DNA from: Lichenostomus cassidix
Lineage: Eukaryota; Chordata; Aves; Passeriformes; Meliphagidae
Direction of reading: 5' to 3'
Assembly: GCA_008360975.2 (NCBI GenBank)
Contig: VLJF02000033.1
Coordinates: 744,001 to 808,000 of the forward strand
Length of the DNA stretch: 64,000 nucleotides
Position numbers and translations under genes: made by a program. The notes below the pieces were generated by a model, which was given only the letters and a program-made list of their open reading frames with translations, had not been told where the DNA came from and did not search any database. Position 1 is the stretch's first letter; each line of letters starts with the position of its first letter. Of the stretch, positions 1 to 13,529 are shown one piece after another.

Positions 1-1
1 A

Positions 2-1762
2 GAAGTAAAAAATGTGCTTTACTCTGCAGCCGAGAGCCATGGTCTGTCCTGGAGCCTTTGGCAGAAAGTGCCTAGTGAAACCCGAGGTCGACCACTGAGA
101 TTCTAGAGTCGAAGTTACAGAGGGTCTGAAGTCAACTACACTCCCACCGAAAAAAAAATCTTGGCAGCTTACGAAGGAGTCCAAGCCGCCTCAGAGGTGA
201 TTGGCACAGAAACACAACTTCTCCTTGCACCCCGACTGCCAGTGCTGGGGTAGATGTTCAAGAGAAGAGTTCCCTCTACCCACCATGCCACTGATGCCAC
301 GTGGAGCAAATAAATTGCCCTCATCACACAGCGCGCCCGTATTGAAAACCCGAATCGCCCTGGGATTCTAGAAATCATAACAAACTGGCCTAAAGGTGAG
401 ACTTTTAAATTATCTTCAAAAGAAGCAGAAGAGAAAGTAGCACGTGCCGAGGAAGCACCCCCGTATAACGAGCTGCCAGAGAGTGAAAGACGCTATGCCC
501 TCTTCACCAATAGGTCCTACCGAATTGTAGGCGCAGATCGAAAGTGAAAAGCTGCAGTGTGGAGCCCCACACAACAAGCTGTACAAGCTACCGAGAGACA
601 AAGTAAATCGAATCAGGTCGCAGAGCTTAAAGCCATCCAACTGGCTTTAGATATTGCCAAACGAGAAAAATGGCCAAGGCTTTATCTCTACACCAACTCC
701 TAGATAGTAGCCAATACACTGTAGGAATAGTTAGATCGCTGGAAAAAGGCTAACTAGCAGCGCAGAAGAAAACCCATCTAAGCCGCTGAGATTTGGCAGG
801 ACATCGCCGCCCGAGCAGAAAAGCTGACTGTAAAAGTTCAACACGTAGATGCACATGTACCCAAGAGTCAAACTAATGAAGAGCATCATAACAACGAGCA
901 AGTAGACCGAGCTGCCAAGGTGAAAGTGTCACAAGTAAATCTAGACTGGCAGCACAAAGGAGAGTTATTTCTAGCTCGTTGGGCCCATAATGCCTCTGGT
1001 CATCAAGGGAGAGATACAACATACAGGTGGGCTCGTGACCGAGAAGTAGACTTGACCATAGACAACATCTCACAGGTGATCCACAGCTGTGAGACTTGCG
1101 CTGCAATCAAACAGACCAAGCGGGTGAAGCCTCTGTGGTATGGTGAACGATGGTCAAAGTACAAGTATGGAGAAGTATAGCAAGTTGACTACATCACCCT
1201 TCCCCAAACCCGCCAAAGAAAGCACTACGTGTTGACCATGGTAAAAGCAACCACAAGATGGTTAGAGACCTACCCTGTGCCTCATGCTACTGCCCGAAAC
1301 ACCATCTTGAGCCTAGAAAAGCAAGTCCTGTAGAGACATGGTACCCCTGAGAAAATCGAGTCTGACAATGAAACCCATTTCAAGAATGGCCTCATAAACA
1401 CCTGAGCTAGAAAACATAAAATTAAATAGATATACCATATCCCCTATCATGCACCAGCTGCCGGGAAAGTTGAACAGTGCAACAGACTTCTTAAGACAAC
1501 TTTGAAGGCACTTGGCGGGGAAACCTTCAAAAATTAGAAACTAAACTTAGCAAAGGCCACCTAGATAGTTAACACAAAGAGTTCTATCAATCGAGCCGGT
1601 CCTGCCGAGTCCGAACCTTTGCACACAGTAGATGGAAATAAAGTCCCTGTGATACACGTAAGAAGTTTCTTAAGAAAGACTGTTTAGATTAGTCCCACCT
1701 CAGGCAAAGGCAAACCCATCCGTGGAGTAGTTTTTGCCCAAAGACCTAGTTATACTTAGTAA
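2..1762 (+). pseudogene. ERV pol remnant: RT tail, RNase H, integrase
   Basis: One reading frame (codon starts at positions 2, 5, 8 and so on) stays in phase for about 1.75 kb without an indel and encodes the end of a reverse transcriptase, an RNase H and an integrase. Seen: a YTPTEKKIL segment at 137-163, an RNase-H-like start FTNRS near 500, a VDAHVPKS segment near 845, an integrase zinc-binding segment (HNASGH then CETC, 985-1100), an integrase core beginning VDYITLP at 1184, and SDNETHF near 1360. The frame is broken by stops at 104, 251, 311, 545, 701, 722, 728, 755, 779, 1178, 1331, 1403, 1427, 1535, 1562, 1685, 1757 and 1760. Every one is TAG, TGA or TAA consistent with a mutated TGG. 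The 5' part lies outside the window. Class is uncertain; the family resembles avian Class II/III ERVs. It is dead as it stands. Confidence 0.85.
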
Positions 1763-2059
1763 GTGATGAAAGCAAATGGAGAAACCTGTGAGTCCATACA
1801 TAAACAGCTGCAATAGCTTAAAAACCATATCACAAAGATAACTATGCAAGACAACAACAGCCTATTCGGGATTCCTTGAGGTAATTAAAGTATAACAAGA
1901 TGCCTTCACTATATCATGCAAATAGGATTAGTGGCTCTACTTATTTTTGTTGGCATAGCTGTTATTCTACCTTGTGCTTTGCAATGCTTGAAGAAATCAT
2001 TGTCACAGACAGTAAATCAGCTTTGACTTGCACAAACACGTAAAGAAAAACGGGGGAAT
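1763..2059 (+). pseudogene. ERV 3' end: membrane-anchor ORF and polypurine tract
   Basis: A 36-codon ORF at 1916-2026 starts MQIGLVALLIFVGIAVI and runs from a hydrophobic stretch into KK, as expected for the anchor and cytoplasmic tail of an envelope protein, here detached from any surface domain. It is followed by a purine-rich run (about 2042-2059, AAAGAAAAACGGGGGAA) directly before the TG of the LTR, which fits a polypurine tract. The rest of an envelope gene is missing, so this is either an internally deleted provirus or an ERV family with only a short membrane ORF. Inference only for function. Confidence 0.55.
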
Positions 2060-2458
2060 TGTGGGGAATTAGCTAATAGAAAAAGAACATACAGACTTAA
2101 ACAAGCTGTTTCTTAACAATAGCCGTACTCAGCTAAATATTGCCTAAGATGCCTGTGTCCAATCAGCGATTTAGGGCACAATAACCTTGCTGCAACATAG
2201 AGGTGGTGGGAGCCGTCGAGAATGCAGTAATCACTAGCAAGAATGCAGAAATCAGACATTATAGCTAATATGTATCTATGTTTAAGGCAAGTAGCCAAAC
2301 TTAGGGCGTGGAAGTATATAACCAATAATATTGTATGATTACAGAATATGCATGATCTAGTTAACTACACTATAAAACTGTATACTGCAGATCAATAAAC
2401 TGAAGCTTGCTTTAAAAACTCATATTGAGTTGTCAAGTTTTCAATTTAAATCTCGGCA
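2060..2458 (+). repeat. ERV 3' LTR (LTR1)
   Basis: Starts TGTGGGGAATTAG right after the polypurine tract and ends with CTCGGCA. A TATA-like TATAAA lies at 2371 and a polyadenylation signal AATAAA at 2394. It is the same family as the LTR at 15201-15620: the first about 100 bases and the last about 100 bases match with few changes, while the middle differs. The inverted-repeat arm begins 2-3 bases after its end, so the LTR sits exactly at the outer edge of the left arm, inside what was MHC class IIB intron 1. Confidence 0.75.
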
Positions 2459-3025
2459 ACAATCGGTCCCAGAGCTCCGGGGGTCACCCCAGATCCCCAC
2501 TCCGCACCCCCTGTGCCCCACGGCCGCCATGGGACCCTCCTGCTTAATAGGTGATCAAACAATACAGAAAGGTCCTAAGGTAAAAGACATACTGAGTGCA
2601 ATTAAAGCAGTGAGTGTAATGGAGAATGTGTTTTATAAGTAGCCTGAGGAATGGCTGTGTTTGGGTTAATTATCTGCAGGGAAAAGAAAAATGTAAAGAC
2701 CTTAGTGCTGCATCTCCAAGAGTTGACCAGCCAATGCTGATCTGAGTAGAGGCAGGAAGAGACTCCAAAAAGCTGCCTCTGACACTTTCCTCACACAGTA
2801 CAGCTCTAATAAACCCATCTCTCCTATCTCCTGTTCAAAACCTCTTGATTAAAAACCTCAAGCATCTGCAGCAAAGTGTCATGATCTAGGGACAGGCAGA
2901 AGGACACAATCAATCCCAAATCTCTGGCTGCTCAGGAACACAGGGTGATGGTGGCAAAGGACCATTTCAACTCTCAGGGGCTGTGGAAGAATAGCCTGGA
3001 ATAATCATTTGTCTTGTGACAAAGT

Positions 3026-3202
3026 ATAGAATCACAGAATGTTACAGTGGTTTGGGTTGGAAGGAACCTTAAAGGTCACCCAATTCCAACCTCCTGCCGT
3101 GGGCCAGGACACCTTCACTATCCCAGGTTGCTCAGAGCCTCATCCAGCCTGCCCTTGAACACTTCCAGGGATGAGGCATCCACATCTCTCTGGGCAAGAA
3201 GT
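3026..3202 (-). mobile_element. CR1 LINE 3' end fragment
   Basis: On the minus strand the sequence reads through the familiar CR1 tail. It ends in a CCTTTAAGGTTCCTTCCAACC-type segment and the terminal ATTCTGTGATTCTA repeat, seen on the plus strand as TAGAATCACAGAAT at 3028. It is a 5'-truncated copy of about 175 bp, the usual state of avian CR1. The same element is present in the other arm at about 25690-25868. Confidence 0.8.
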
Positions 3203-4076
3203 AGGTGGGAAGAAAACTAGACCTTCTTCCCACTGGAAAGTACCCCCTTCAGGCCACCTGATGGATGTCAATAAAGCCACAGGAGGGTTGAAAATCTCTT
3301 GCTGTGGAGTTGGTGAGAACTGGTACCCATTTCAGACATGACAGCACCATGGAGCAGCACTGAGAAGGGGAGATACAGAAGGTCATTTCCCCCTCCTCCT
3401 AGTGTTCCCTCAACAGGCACAAATCCAAAGATCAAACCCTTCAAAAACTTCAGAGCCTCCTTCACAGGACTGTTTTCCACATCACAGAGGAAAAAATTCT
3501 CCTCTTTCTGACGCAGCACTGAAGCAGAAGCAGGCAGAGAGTGGGGCCAGCTTTCCATCTGGGAGTCTGCCACCTTCCTCTCTATTCCTCAGTTCCATGA
3601 CTCACCTGCTGAGACAGCAATGGACCAAGAGGTTAAAATGTCCTCAAACATGCACAATAGCAGCAGCAAAATGAACTCATAAAGAACTTTTTAACAGCTG
3701 TGACCCTGTTTTAACAGAAATACTACAGGGTACTTATCTCAGTGGACTCTAAGAAGTTCCTAGACAGCCTAACCACAATCCTTTCCCAGTGTGGGATCTT
3801 TGCTTAGTGTATGCTGCCAAGTCCCTTCTCCAGTGTCATTTTAAAATGGTTCAGTGGTGATGTCCACCACTTTTCTTGAAGCAATCCTCCTTATTCCAGT
3901 TGCTTTTTTTTCCTTTGACATCCTAAGTTGCAAAAGCTCCACTCCTTCAAATCGTCTCCCTTGGACAATCCTAGTAACACTCAATGACTACAGTTGATTA
4001 TCAACATAAATTTTTAAGGCAATTAGATTCAAGCACTGACAAATTTCTTGAGCACATGCACTTTTATTTTACTTAC

Positions 4077-4130
4077 ATCCTGGCCAGGAGGCCCCTGTGG
4101 TCCAGGGATACCAGGTACAGCACAGGGACC
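4077..4130 (-). pseudogene. Lone 54-bp collagen exon, left-arm copy
   Basis: On the minus strand an acceptor CTACCAG is followed by 54 bases and a donor GTAAGT. The exon encodes GPCAVPGIPGPQGPPGQD, Gly-X-Y repeats in phase with the exon ends, as in collagen triple-helix exons. The fourth residue is Ala (GCT) where the other arm has Gly (GGT), so one Gly-X-Y triplet is broken. No neighbouring intact collagen exon was found; a 30-base stretch with splice-like ends near 5050-5080 may be a decayed one. This is probably a relic of a collagen gene trapped between MHC modules. Which collagen cannot be said. Confidence 0.65.
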
Positions 4131-7100
4131 CTGGTAGGGAGAGAACAGACAAACCCAGTAATGTGAGTCGTATTGATGAGGTGCTTCTTAGCTGAAGAGA
4201 AGAAATTCTTAACCTAATCGTTATTGGTGGAAAAATTAACCAGCAGTTACACAACTATGAGAGAGTTTAAGAAAAATAAAATTACATCTCATACTATCCT
4301 GGTATCAGTCATTTCTGTGCCTCAAGGGACTTCATGGGCATCACTAAAGTCAAGCTTTACATACATTGATTGGAGAGGTAATAATGATTCTTTATAGGAG
4401 GCAGGTTTTTGAACAGGGAGAAAATACGACTGAGCACAGGGCAGTAGAGGAGAAAAGAAGGTCCATCTCCTCACTTCCAGGCCATCACACTGTCTAGGAC
4501 TGGCTGTTGTGCTGGCAATTCATGCCAGTGTCTACTGAGACCATGATACACAGTGGTTTGTTCCACACCAATGGATTCCATCCTTGAAAAACGGAACGTT
4601 GAGGGGCTAAAGTGTGTTTGGTGAATACTGAAATCTGTAAGATTAAAGTAAGAAAAATAATTTTAAATTATTTATTTTAAACCTTTGAGGCCTTGGCTAT
4701 AAGGTATGCAATGTGCCCTTGAATTATGAGCCTTGAAATAATTTTTTGAATCAAGGCTGAAATAAATCATTCGTCATTTCTCTTGTAGGACTATTGACAT
4801 GTAAGGAAAAGTTTCTACCAGGCCAAGACTCTTGATCTGATCTCTCTCACAACTCAGTATAGCAGACAAGTGCCTGGCAATACACAAAAGATGCTCCCTT
4901 TGGAGGCTCAGCCACCCTGTGATGAATCCTCGAGCAAAACCAAACCAATTGCACATGCCTTCATGAAATCATGGGTAGAAAAACAATCAGTGTGGTTGTC
5001 CCCTCCCCATAGAATGTGGGTATAGCTAGAAAGACATACTGTACCTGTGACCCTTTGTCTGCTGGGGGTCTTTTCTGTGAATAGAAAAGACACAGCAATC
5101 AAAACATTTCAAATTCCCACCCCCCTTTGGCTGACCAGGGTGGGTCCTGCAGCATCCAGGCATTATTCTCTACATGGATTTTGTGGCTGCACTCGTGAGT
5201 GTGGATGTGTGTGCACTGCATGTGCCTGAGGACAATCTGTGCTCAGCCTCACTCCTGGCTGCATCTGCAGACACAGATCCACAGCACCCTCACATCTCTT
5301 GGGCTGGCACAGGACAATTCCCCCAGGTCCTGAAGACCACTACATTCAGCTGCCTCTTACATGAGGAAAAACATCTCACAGGACCTCTGTGCTCTTTAAT
5401 TTAAGTCAGAGCAGGGGGTTCAGTGGGCTTGTGCATGCTGTTTGTCTGGGGATGCAACTTAAAATGTGCAGCTGAGTAGAGTGAGGCACTGGAAGGTACT
5501 CACTTTATAGGAACACCACAGAAGTGATGCAGTGCCCATGTCCAGTGGGGGTGAATCAATCTGGTGTTCCAAACACACCCAAAACAAGGCTTGAATAAAT
5601 TGTCTCACACTGTAACTCTTCTCCTTTTACTTTCTGTTTCAGGCACAGTAGCTCACTAGTCCTCAGACAGTCCTCCACGAAAGACACCCTAGTACTGTGC
5701 TAAAGAAATGGCTAAATGCATAATTTAATTAATACCAACAAGGCAAGGCAGGGCAAGATTGAAACCTTTCTGCTTCTGGTGTGCATCCATGCATTAGACA
5801 GCTTCAGCAAAATGTATGAATTCACCCCAATTCTCCCCTCCTCTGATGGGAATAACACCCTCTGCTAATGCTCAAGTTTATGGCTCAGTGTTATGTAAAT
5901 TGTAACTCAATACTTCAGCAGATAAGGTAAAAAAAAATATTCCTCATCTATATATACTTTTTGTGCAGGGAGCAAATCCTGAGAGGGGTTAAGGGCACAG
6001 GAGGAAACAGGGTGAGCATTCCAATTAAAAAGAGTTGCTGGCTCTCAGCTCTGAAGCTGAAGTATTATAAACACAATTTTGTCACATGGCTAAAAAGGGT
6101 AGAGGCTGACGCCTTTAATTCAGTGTGTAATATGCACTGAAGCAGCTCCACTGATTTCATTCTGTGGTTTTTGGGTTTTTTTTTTTTTTTACTGTGGGAT
6201 TCAGTCTTTGTGACAGTCTGATAGATTCAAGGTTATACAGAGTTTTTTTGCAATTCCAGTCTTTGCACTGGAGCTGAGGTTATGATGAATCTACACTGGA
6301 AAAAGCCACCATGAAAGTGGTTTGGTTTTTGGGGGTTTTTTTTTGTTTGGTTTTTTTGGTTTTTGTTAAAGCATTTAGTAAAGCAGATAAAATAAATAAA
6401 ACATATCATTTGAGAATAGTGTGGTGTGTAGGTGGCTACACATCCTGACAGTGGGCAAATAATGAAGACACAGAAAAAAAACAATCTTCTGGTGTAAGAC
6501 AAGAGATGTCTGCATTTGGAGTCAAGTTCTTAGTCATTTGTGTTTATGGATATGAGGATGCTAAATCCCCAATGAAGAACAACTTTGTCATCCTGTGTAC
6601 ATTAGGATGCAGACGTGAATTCATCTAGCCCTGGACTGAACCTAAAAATCTGTAATTAAAAACTATCCACAAGCTAGTGATTTTCAAACAAGCAAGACAC
6701 TTATTTTTTTTAATTTTAATTTAATTAATGACTGAATATGGAGAAGTGCAAGAACACCACTGTTCCTTAGATAACTCATAACAAATGACACCCAGAAAAC
6801 CTGCAGTCACTACTCCTCCTCCTCTTCCTGCTACAAAATCCCACCTCCTCCTCCTCCTGCAGCTAATTAATACAATACTGTTGAAGAAAAAACCCCAAAG
6901 CAGCTTGTGGGGGGCAGAGCCACATGTGAGTCACCCGATGGCTGCCCTGGCAGAGAAGTTTCTGTTCCAGGCAGCCACGAGAGGAAGGAGCTTTAGAAAT
7001 ACAAATGAACACTGCTGGGGCAAAGGCTGGACAATGGACCAGGGCCTTGTGGCCTGGGGGAGCAATTGGGCCAATTCCCTCTGTCCCTCAGCCCAAGCTC

Positions 7101-7569
7101 TGCCTGCTTGCACAGATGGAATTTGCACAGCTCAAGGCAGAGCCCAGACTGAGGAGATCTGACTCTGCTGCACTAATTGGTTCAGCTGCAAAGAAAATGC
7201 CAAAAGGCAAAATATTGGGAAAACTTGACTAAAAAAAGTGGGGGAAAAATATCTCTCCTCACTCCAACATGTGTTAGCATTGTGGATGCTTTACAGAGTG
7301 TAATAAACCATTGGGGAATTTTTGCTACCACAAATTCAGGGAAATCAGTTGGGAATCACACTATACGATGATTGAATTAGAGAAAGGCACTGAAAAAAGT
7401 ACCAGGAGAAAGCATAACTTTCAGAAAATATTACTAATTGACACGAACTGATTCAAAGTCAAGCTCCTGCTCCATTCCTGAACTTCCACAAGCAGAACAA
7501 ACACTTTTCAGAGCCATGAATACCGAATGTTACACTAACTAGGGGTGCATATTAAGGGACACAGGCAGT

Positions 7570-8345
7570 GGGCGGATCGGGAAGTCTGTACCTTCCAAGC
7601 ACTTCAGCCACTGTGTGGAAATATATACCAGTTTAAATATTATGTATAAACTTCAGTCAAAGGTTTGGTTTGTCTTTAGCCCAGGAAACGGAATTCTAAG
7701 ATTTTTTCCCGAAAATTGTTCCGCCAGGTGAGGTCTGATAAGCTTAACATACCAACACACTAGGAGGAGACCAAAAGACAAAAGGCCATCAGCAGCCATT
7801 AACGAACATCAGCTCCAAACCTCACCCCTGGCTGTTTGGAGACACCTTGCCTGGCCAAAGAGAGATAAGAAGGAAGACCTAATTAGCATCAGAAGAGAAG
7901 AAATCTGGATCCAATACTAAACAACAGATTAGAAAATAAGCAACATGGGACCAATTAAGACTGACCAAAAATCGTTTTATGAGTTTTGACAGTATAAAAT
8001 GCCTGAGAAACCATGCAAAATTAATGTGCCATAGAACGATTCTCTCTACAAACCCGGGCTCTAGAGGAGGTCATTCCCGTGGTACATCCTGGTCAGAACA
8101 ACATCCTGCTCAGATAATAAAGTAACGGCTTGACACGCTAACATTAAAAATCTTTTTGGATAGTTTTTGATTTTCCTCCAGATAGCGTGACAAGAGGGCA
8201 AAGGGACAATGAAACGCAGCCGGAGAAACGAGCATAAAAAGGAGGCTGCGTTTTACAGACCCATGGCAAATGCCCCACGGCCTCTCCCTCTCTCCATCTA
8301 TAAAGTCACTTGTACACGACTCCTCTGTCTCCTGCGGGCACACAA
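7570..8345 (+). repeat. Nested LTR-like insertion, left arm
   Basis: About 7570-7612 and 8185-8345 together resemble the complete LTR on the minus strand at 37369-37592: shared GGGAAG-TCTGTACCTTCC start, a (A/G)TAAAA-GG-GGCTGCG box and a GACTCCTCTGTCTCCT end. They are split by about 570 bp (7613-8180) that begins TGTGGAAATATA, carries AGTATAAAATGCC at about 7990 and AATAAAG at 8116, and ends TTTTCCTCCA. I read this as one LTR inserted in another. Boundaries are estimates; no target-site duplication was found. Confidence 0.45.
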
Positions 8346-9180
8346 ACCTCTGGCCACGCGGATTTTCCCGCACACTGCCGCCGACAGCGCAGCCACCTCT
8401 GTGCTACCCACAGCGAGCGGGACGAGCCAGCGCTGCTCCGGCACCGCCTCCTGCCGAGGCAGCAGCGGCAAGGAGACCGCGGGCAGCCGTTCCCTCAGCG
8501 GCCTCAGGCCAGCGGCAACACGGCGCCACAGCCAGGGAGGGAGGGAGAGAGAGGGGGAGGGAGGGAGAAGGAAGCCGCCACAGACCCCCTCTATCCCCTC
8601 CATCCGCCCGCAGCGAGCCCCGAGCCCCGGCACAAGCCAGCGCGGCTCCCACCTGCGCTGGGACAGCCTCTCCGAGCTCCGCCGCAGCCTCCCCGGGCTC
8701 CGCCCGCTGCCGCCGCTCCCGGGCCGCACACACGCTCCCACCATGGCGCCGCTGCTGCCCCACTAAAGCCCTGCCTGCCTGCCTGGGGTCGACACCGGCG
8801 CTGGCCTTGTTCCCGCTCGCTGGCACCGAGCAGCAATTGCGCTGGGACAATCCCGAGTGACAGCACAGCCAGCCAAGGGCAGCGAGGCGCGGGCTCTGCA
8901 CAGCGCACAGCCCAAGCCCCGCGCTCTCAGTGGCCCCCGGGCTGGCCGAGGCCAAAGCCGCACATGAGGAACAGCCCTGCAACGGGCCCGGGCCCAAGGC
9001 GCCATTGCTCTGCAAATAGCGACCAAGTTCTCCGCACCTCCCGGCCCCGCCTCGGCACGCAGCCCCCGGGGCAGCCCCACGGCAGCTCCCAGCCAGCCGC
9101 CCTGCAACGGCCCAGGGGGAGCAGGCCCAGGGGACGCCAGGGACAGCAGGGGCACTTCACAAGCCTTTGATGCAAAAGAG
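8345..9180 (-). pseudogene. Lectin-type first-exon module, left arm
   Basis: On the minus strand this GC-rich block matches the region that precedes lectin genes L1 and L2. It carries an open exon starting MVGACVRPGSGGSG (ATG near 8742-8744) that ends AGCGCAG/GTGGGAG, and a second exon-like segment ending GCTGTGG/GTAG. No lectin transmembrane or lectin-domain exon follows; the nested LTR comes next instead. It is therefore an orphan promoter and first exon left after the lectin body was lost, lying just 3' of the ZNF gene as in the other units. Confidence 0.6.
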
Positions 9181-9657
9181 AAAATCATCAGGAAGGAAAA
9201 AGCAACAGCAGCGCTGGCTCCAGAGCACAGGGCCACACGAGGACATGGCACATTGCAGTGGGGTGACGCTGGCCCCATGCCAGGCACCCAGCAGAGCTGC
9301 TCTCTCACTGCCCTGCACAGCCGCCAAGGGGAGAGAAAACTGAACCAAGGCTTCCTGAGTTGATAGAAGGACCTGGCTAAGAGATCCCTCATCCAACACC
9401 TTTGTGCACAAAACAGGCTCAGAACTGGATATGTGAATTGAATTTATTCCTAACAAACTCAGAGCAGGAGAAGAAAGAAAATTTGAACATTTAAAACACA
9501 TTCTCCTCACCCGATGGGGATCACCTGGAATGGGGTTCACCAGGATTCTGCCCCACGGGGATCACTGGGGATCATCCACTGCAGATCTTCCCACTGGGGA
9601 TGGAGTTGGAGCAGCAATGAAGCTCTTCCTGCACTCGGGACACTCGCAGGGCTTCCC

Positions 9658-10460
<803 letters not shown>

Positions 10461-10960
10461 NNNNNNNNNNNNNNNNNNNNNNNNNNNNNNNNNNNNNNNN
10501 NNNNNNNNNNNNNNNNNNNNNNNNNNNNNNNNNNNNNNNNNNNNNNNNNNNNNNNNNNNNNNNNNNNNNNNNNNNNNNNNNNNNNNNNNNNNNNNNNNNN
10601 NNNNNNNNNNNNNNNNNNNNNNNNNNNNNNNNNNNNNNNNNNNNNNNNNNNNNNNNNNNNNNNNNNNNNNNNNNNNNNNNNNNNNNNNNNNNNNNNNNNN
10701 NNNNNNNNNNNNNNNNNNNNNNNNNNNNNNNNNNNNNNNNNNNNNNNNNNNNNNNNNNNNNNNNNNNNNNNNNNNNNNNNNNNNNNNNNNNNNNNNNNNN
10801 NNNNNNNNNNNNNNNNNNNNNNNNNNNNNNNNNNNNNNNNNNNNNNNNNNNNNNNNNNNNNNNNNNNNNNNNNNNNNNNNNNNNNNNNNNNNNNNNNNNN
10901 NNNNNNNNNNNNNNNNNNNNNNNNNNNNNNNNNNNNNNNNNNNNNNNNNNNNNNNNNNNN
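10461..10960. other. Assembly gap, exactly 500 N
   Basis: Five hundred N in a row, a round number that marks a scaffold gap of unknown true size. The left edge lies in the linker part of one ZNF exon. The right edge lies inside the fourth finger of a different ZNF paralogue. Open frames that cross the gap are artefacts. Confidence 1.
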
Positions 10961-12075
<1,115 letters not shown>

Positions 12076-12770
12076 GCGGGGCGCCGATGCTCCCGGGGCC
12101 GCGACAGACAAAGAGCTCCGCGCTGCTTCTGCTGCTCCTCCTCTTCCTCTCTCCAACCTCTTCCTGTTCCTCCTCTTCCTCTCTCCTCCTTCCTCCTCCC
12201 GCGGCTCCTCCTCCTTCCTCCTCCCGCCTCCTCCTCCTCGGATCTCCTGCCTTTCTGCCGCTCCTTCCTCATCCCTCCTCCTCCTCCTCCATCCCTTCTC
12301 CTCCTCCCCCCAAGCCCAGCGCCCACCCTTTCTCCCCTTTTCCCCACGCCGTCGCATCCCGCGGGAGGAGCCGGGATGGAGCCGGGGCAGGTCGGGCTGG
12401 GGCAGCGCTGGGCTCCGGGCCAGGCCTGGGCGCCCCCCACGCGCCCCCTCCCCAAATTGGGCTGGCGGGAAGCGCTGGGGGCGAGGGGGGGGCGCAGGTG
12501 GGGTTGGGGTGGGGAGCGCTGGGCGCTGCGGGTCTGCCTGGGAACTGGAGAGTCATCAGCGCCGCGAGCTCGGATTGGATCAAAATCGCTCAGCGCCTTC
12601 TCCCATTGGCTCATTTTCACGGGGCTATTTTTCGGGGCTGTTTTTCTATGGGGTTTGGAGGTTCTGGGGGGCTCAGGGGAGTCTCAGCGCCTTTTCTGGG
12701 GTTCGCTGTGTGCCGTGTCGGGGTTCAGCTGCCACCCAAGGCCCCCAGAGCGGGGTGACACTTGGGGACT
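12076..12770 (-). promoter_or_regulatory. ZNF promoter block with CCAAT boxes and purine tract
   Basis: CpG-rich, minus-strand promoter shared by all ZNF copies: GAGCCAATGGGAG and GATCCAATCCGAGC boxes far upstream, then about 200 bp of almost pure (GGA)n-type purine (about 12130-12330, pyrimidine on the plus strand), then exon 1. No TATA box is visible. The block extends to about 12770 with similarity to the sequence upstream of ZNF-A (28140-28260), including the AGAGCGGGGTGAC segment that lies after MHC IIB 3' ends elsewhere. Confidence 0.6.
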
Positions 12771-13500
12771 GCAGCGGTTTTGATTGGCCCAGAACATCAG
12801 CAAGGTATTTTTAACATCTAATAGAAATTTAAACCCCTCAGTAGCTGTTGTAGTAAGCCTGAAGAAGTGTCTGAGGGGTGGGGAGTGGCACAAAGATAGC
12901 TCCTGTGTGTCCTGAGTGAAAGTTCTGGAAGTTTTTCATCAAGTCCAGCAGAGCCAATCTCTGATGGCTCTGAAAGTGATGGACATGCTGCTGGCCAGGT
13001 TTGGGTCAATTAGAGGTGCTAGTTACACCTCTGTGAATACACATTTGGGAAAAAATCAAAACAAAAGTAGGCACTCACTTCTTTTTAGCTAGCAGCCTTT
13101 AGCAAACAGGAATGATAAAAAAAAATTGAGTTGATCACACCACCTAAAAACGAAAATTGTAACAGTCAGAAATACCCTTGTAAGATTAAATTTTTATTGA
13201 TTTTAATTGGATTTGGTCCAATTTAGCTAATTTGATTCCATTTTTTATTAAGTTTAGAAAATTTTAATGGATTTGATATGACTTAGTAAATTTTGATCAA
13301 TTTAGTTTAATTAGTTTAATGAATTTTGTAAATTTTATTAAAATTTTATTTACTTTCAAATCAATTTTAATTATTAAGAAGAGTTGTTAAAGTGAAATTT
13401 TTATGAAAAGAAGTTATAAAAATTATGGTAAAGAAAAAATACAAGTAGATATCACCAAGCTATCAAAAGCCAGAAAATAAGTGTCTGCTTGTAATAGTGG
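12771..13500. other. Spacer start; AT-rich tract
   Basis: No gene seen. 12771-13130 has no recognisable content. 13140-13440 is very AT-rich with imperfect repeats of TTTAATTGATTT-like words (for example AATTTAGCTAATTTGATT and AATTTAGTTTAATTAG), a simple low-complexity block that may be decayed retroelement or satellite-like sequence. Confidence 0.5.
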
Positions 13501-13529
13501 AGCAGCTCACCCACTGAGTAAAAACATTC

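Noticed and set aside
8209..9170. Overlapping frames of 185-286 codons in both strands
   Set aside because: CpG-rich lectin first-exon and promoter module; only the short MVGACV exon has splice support and even that may be untranslated.
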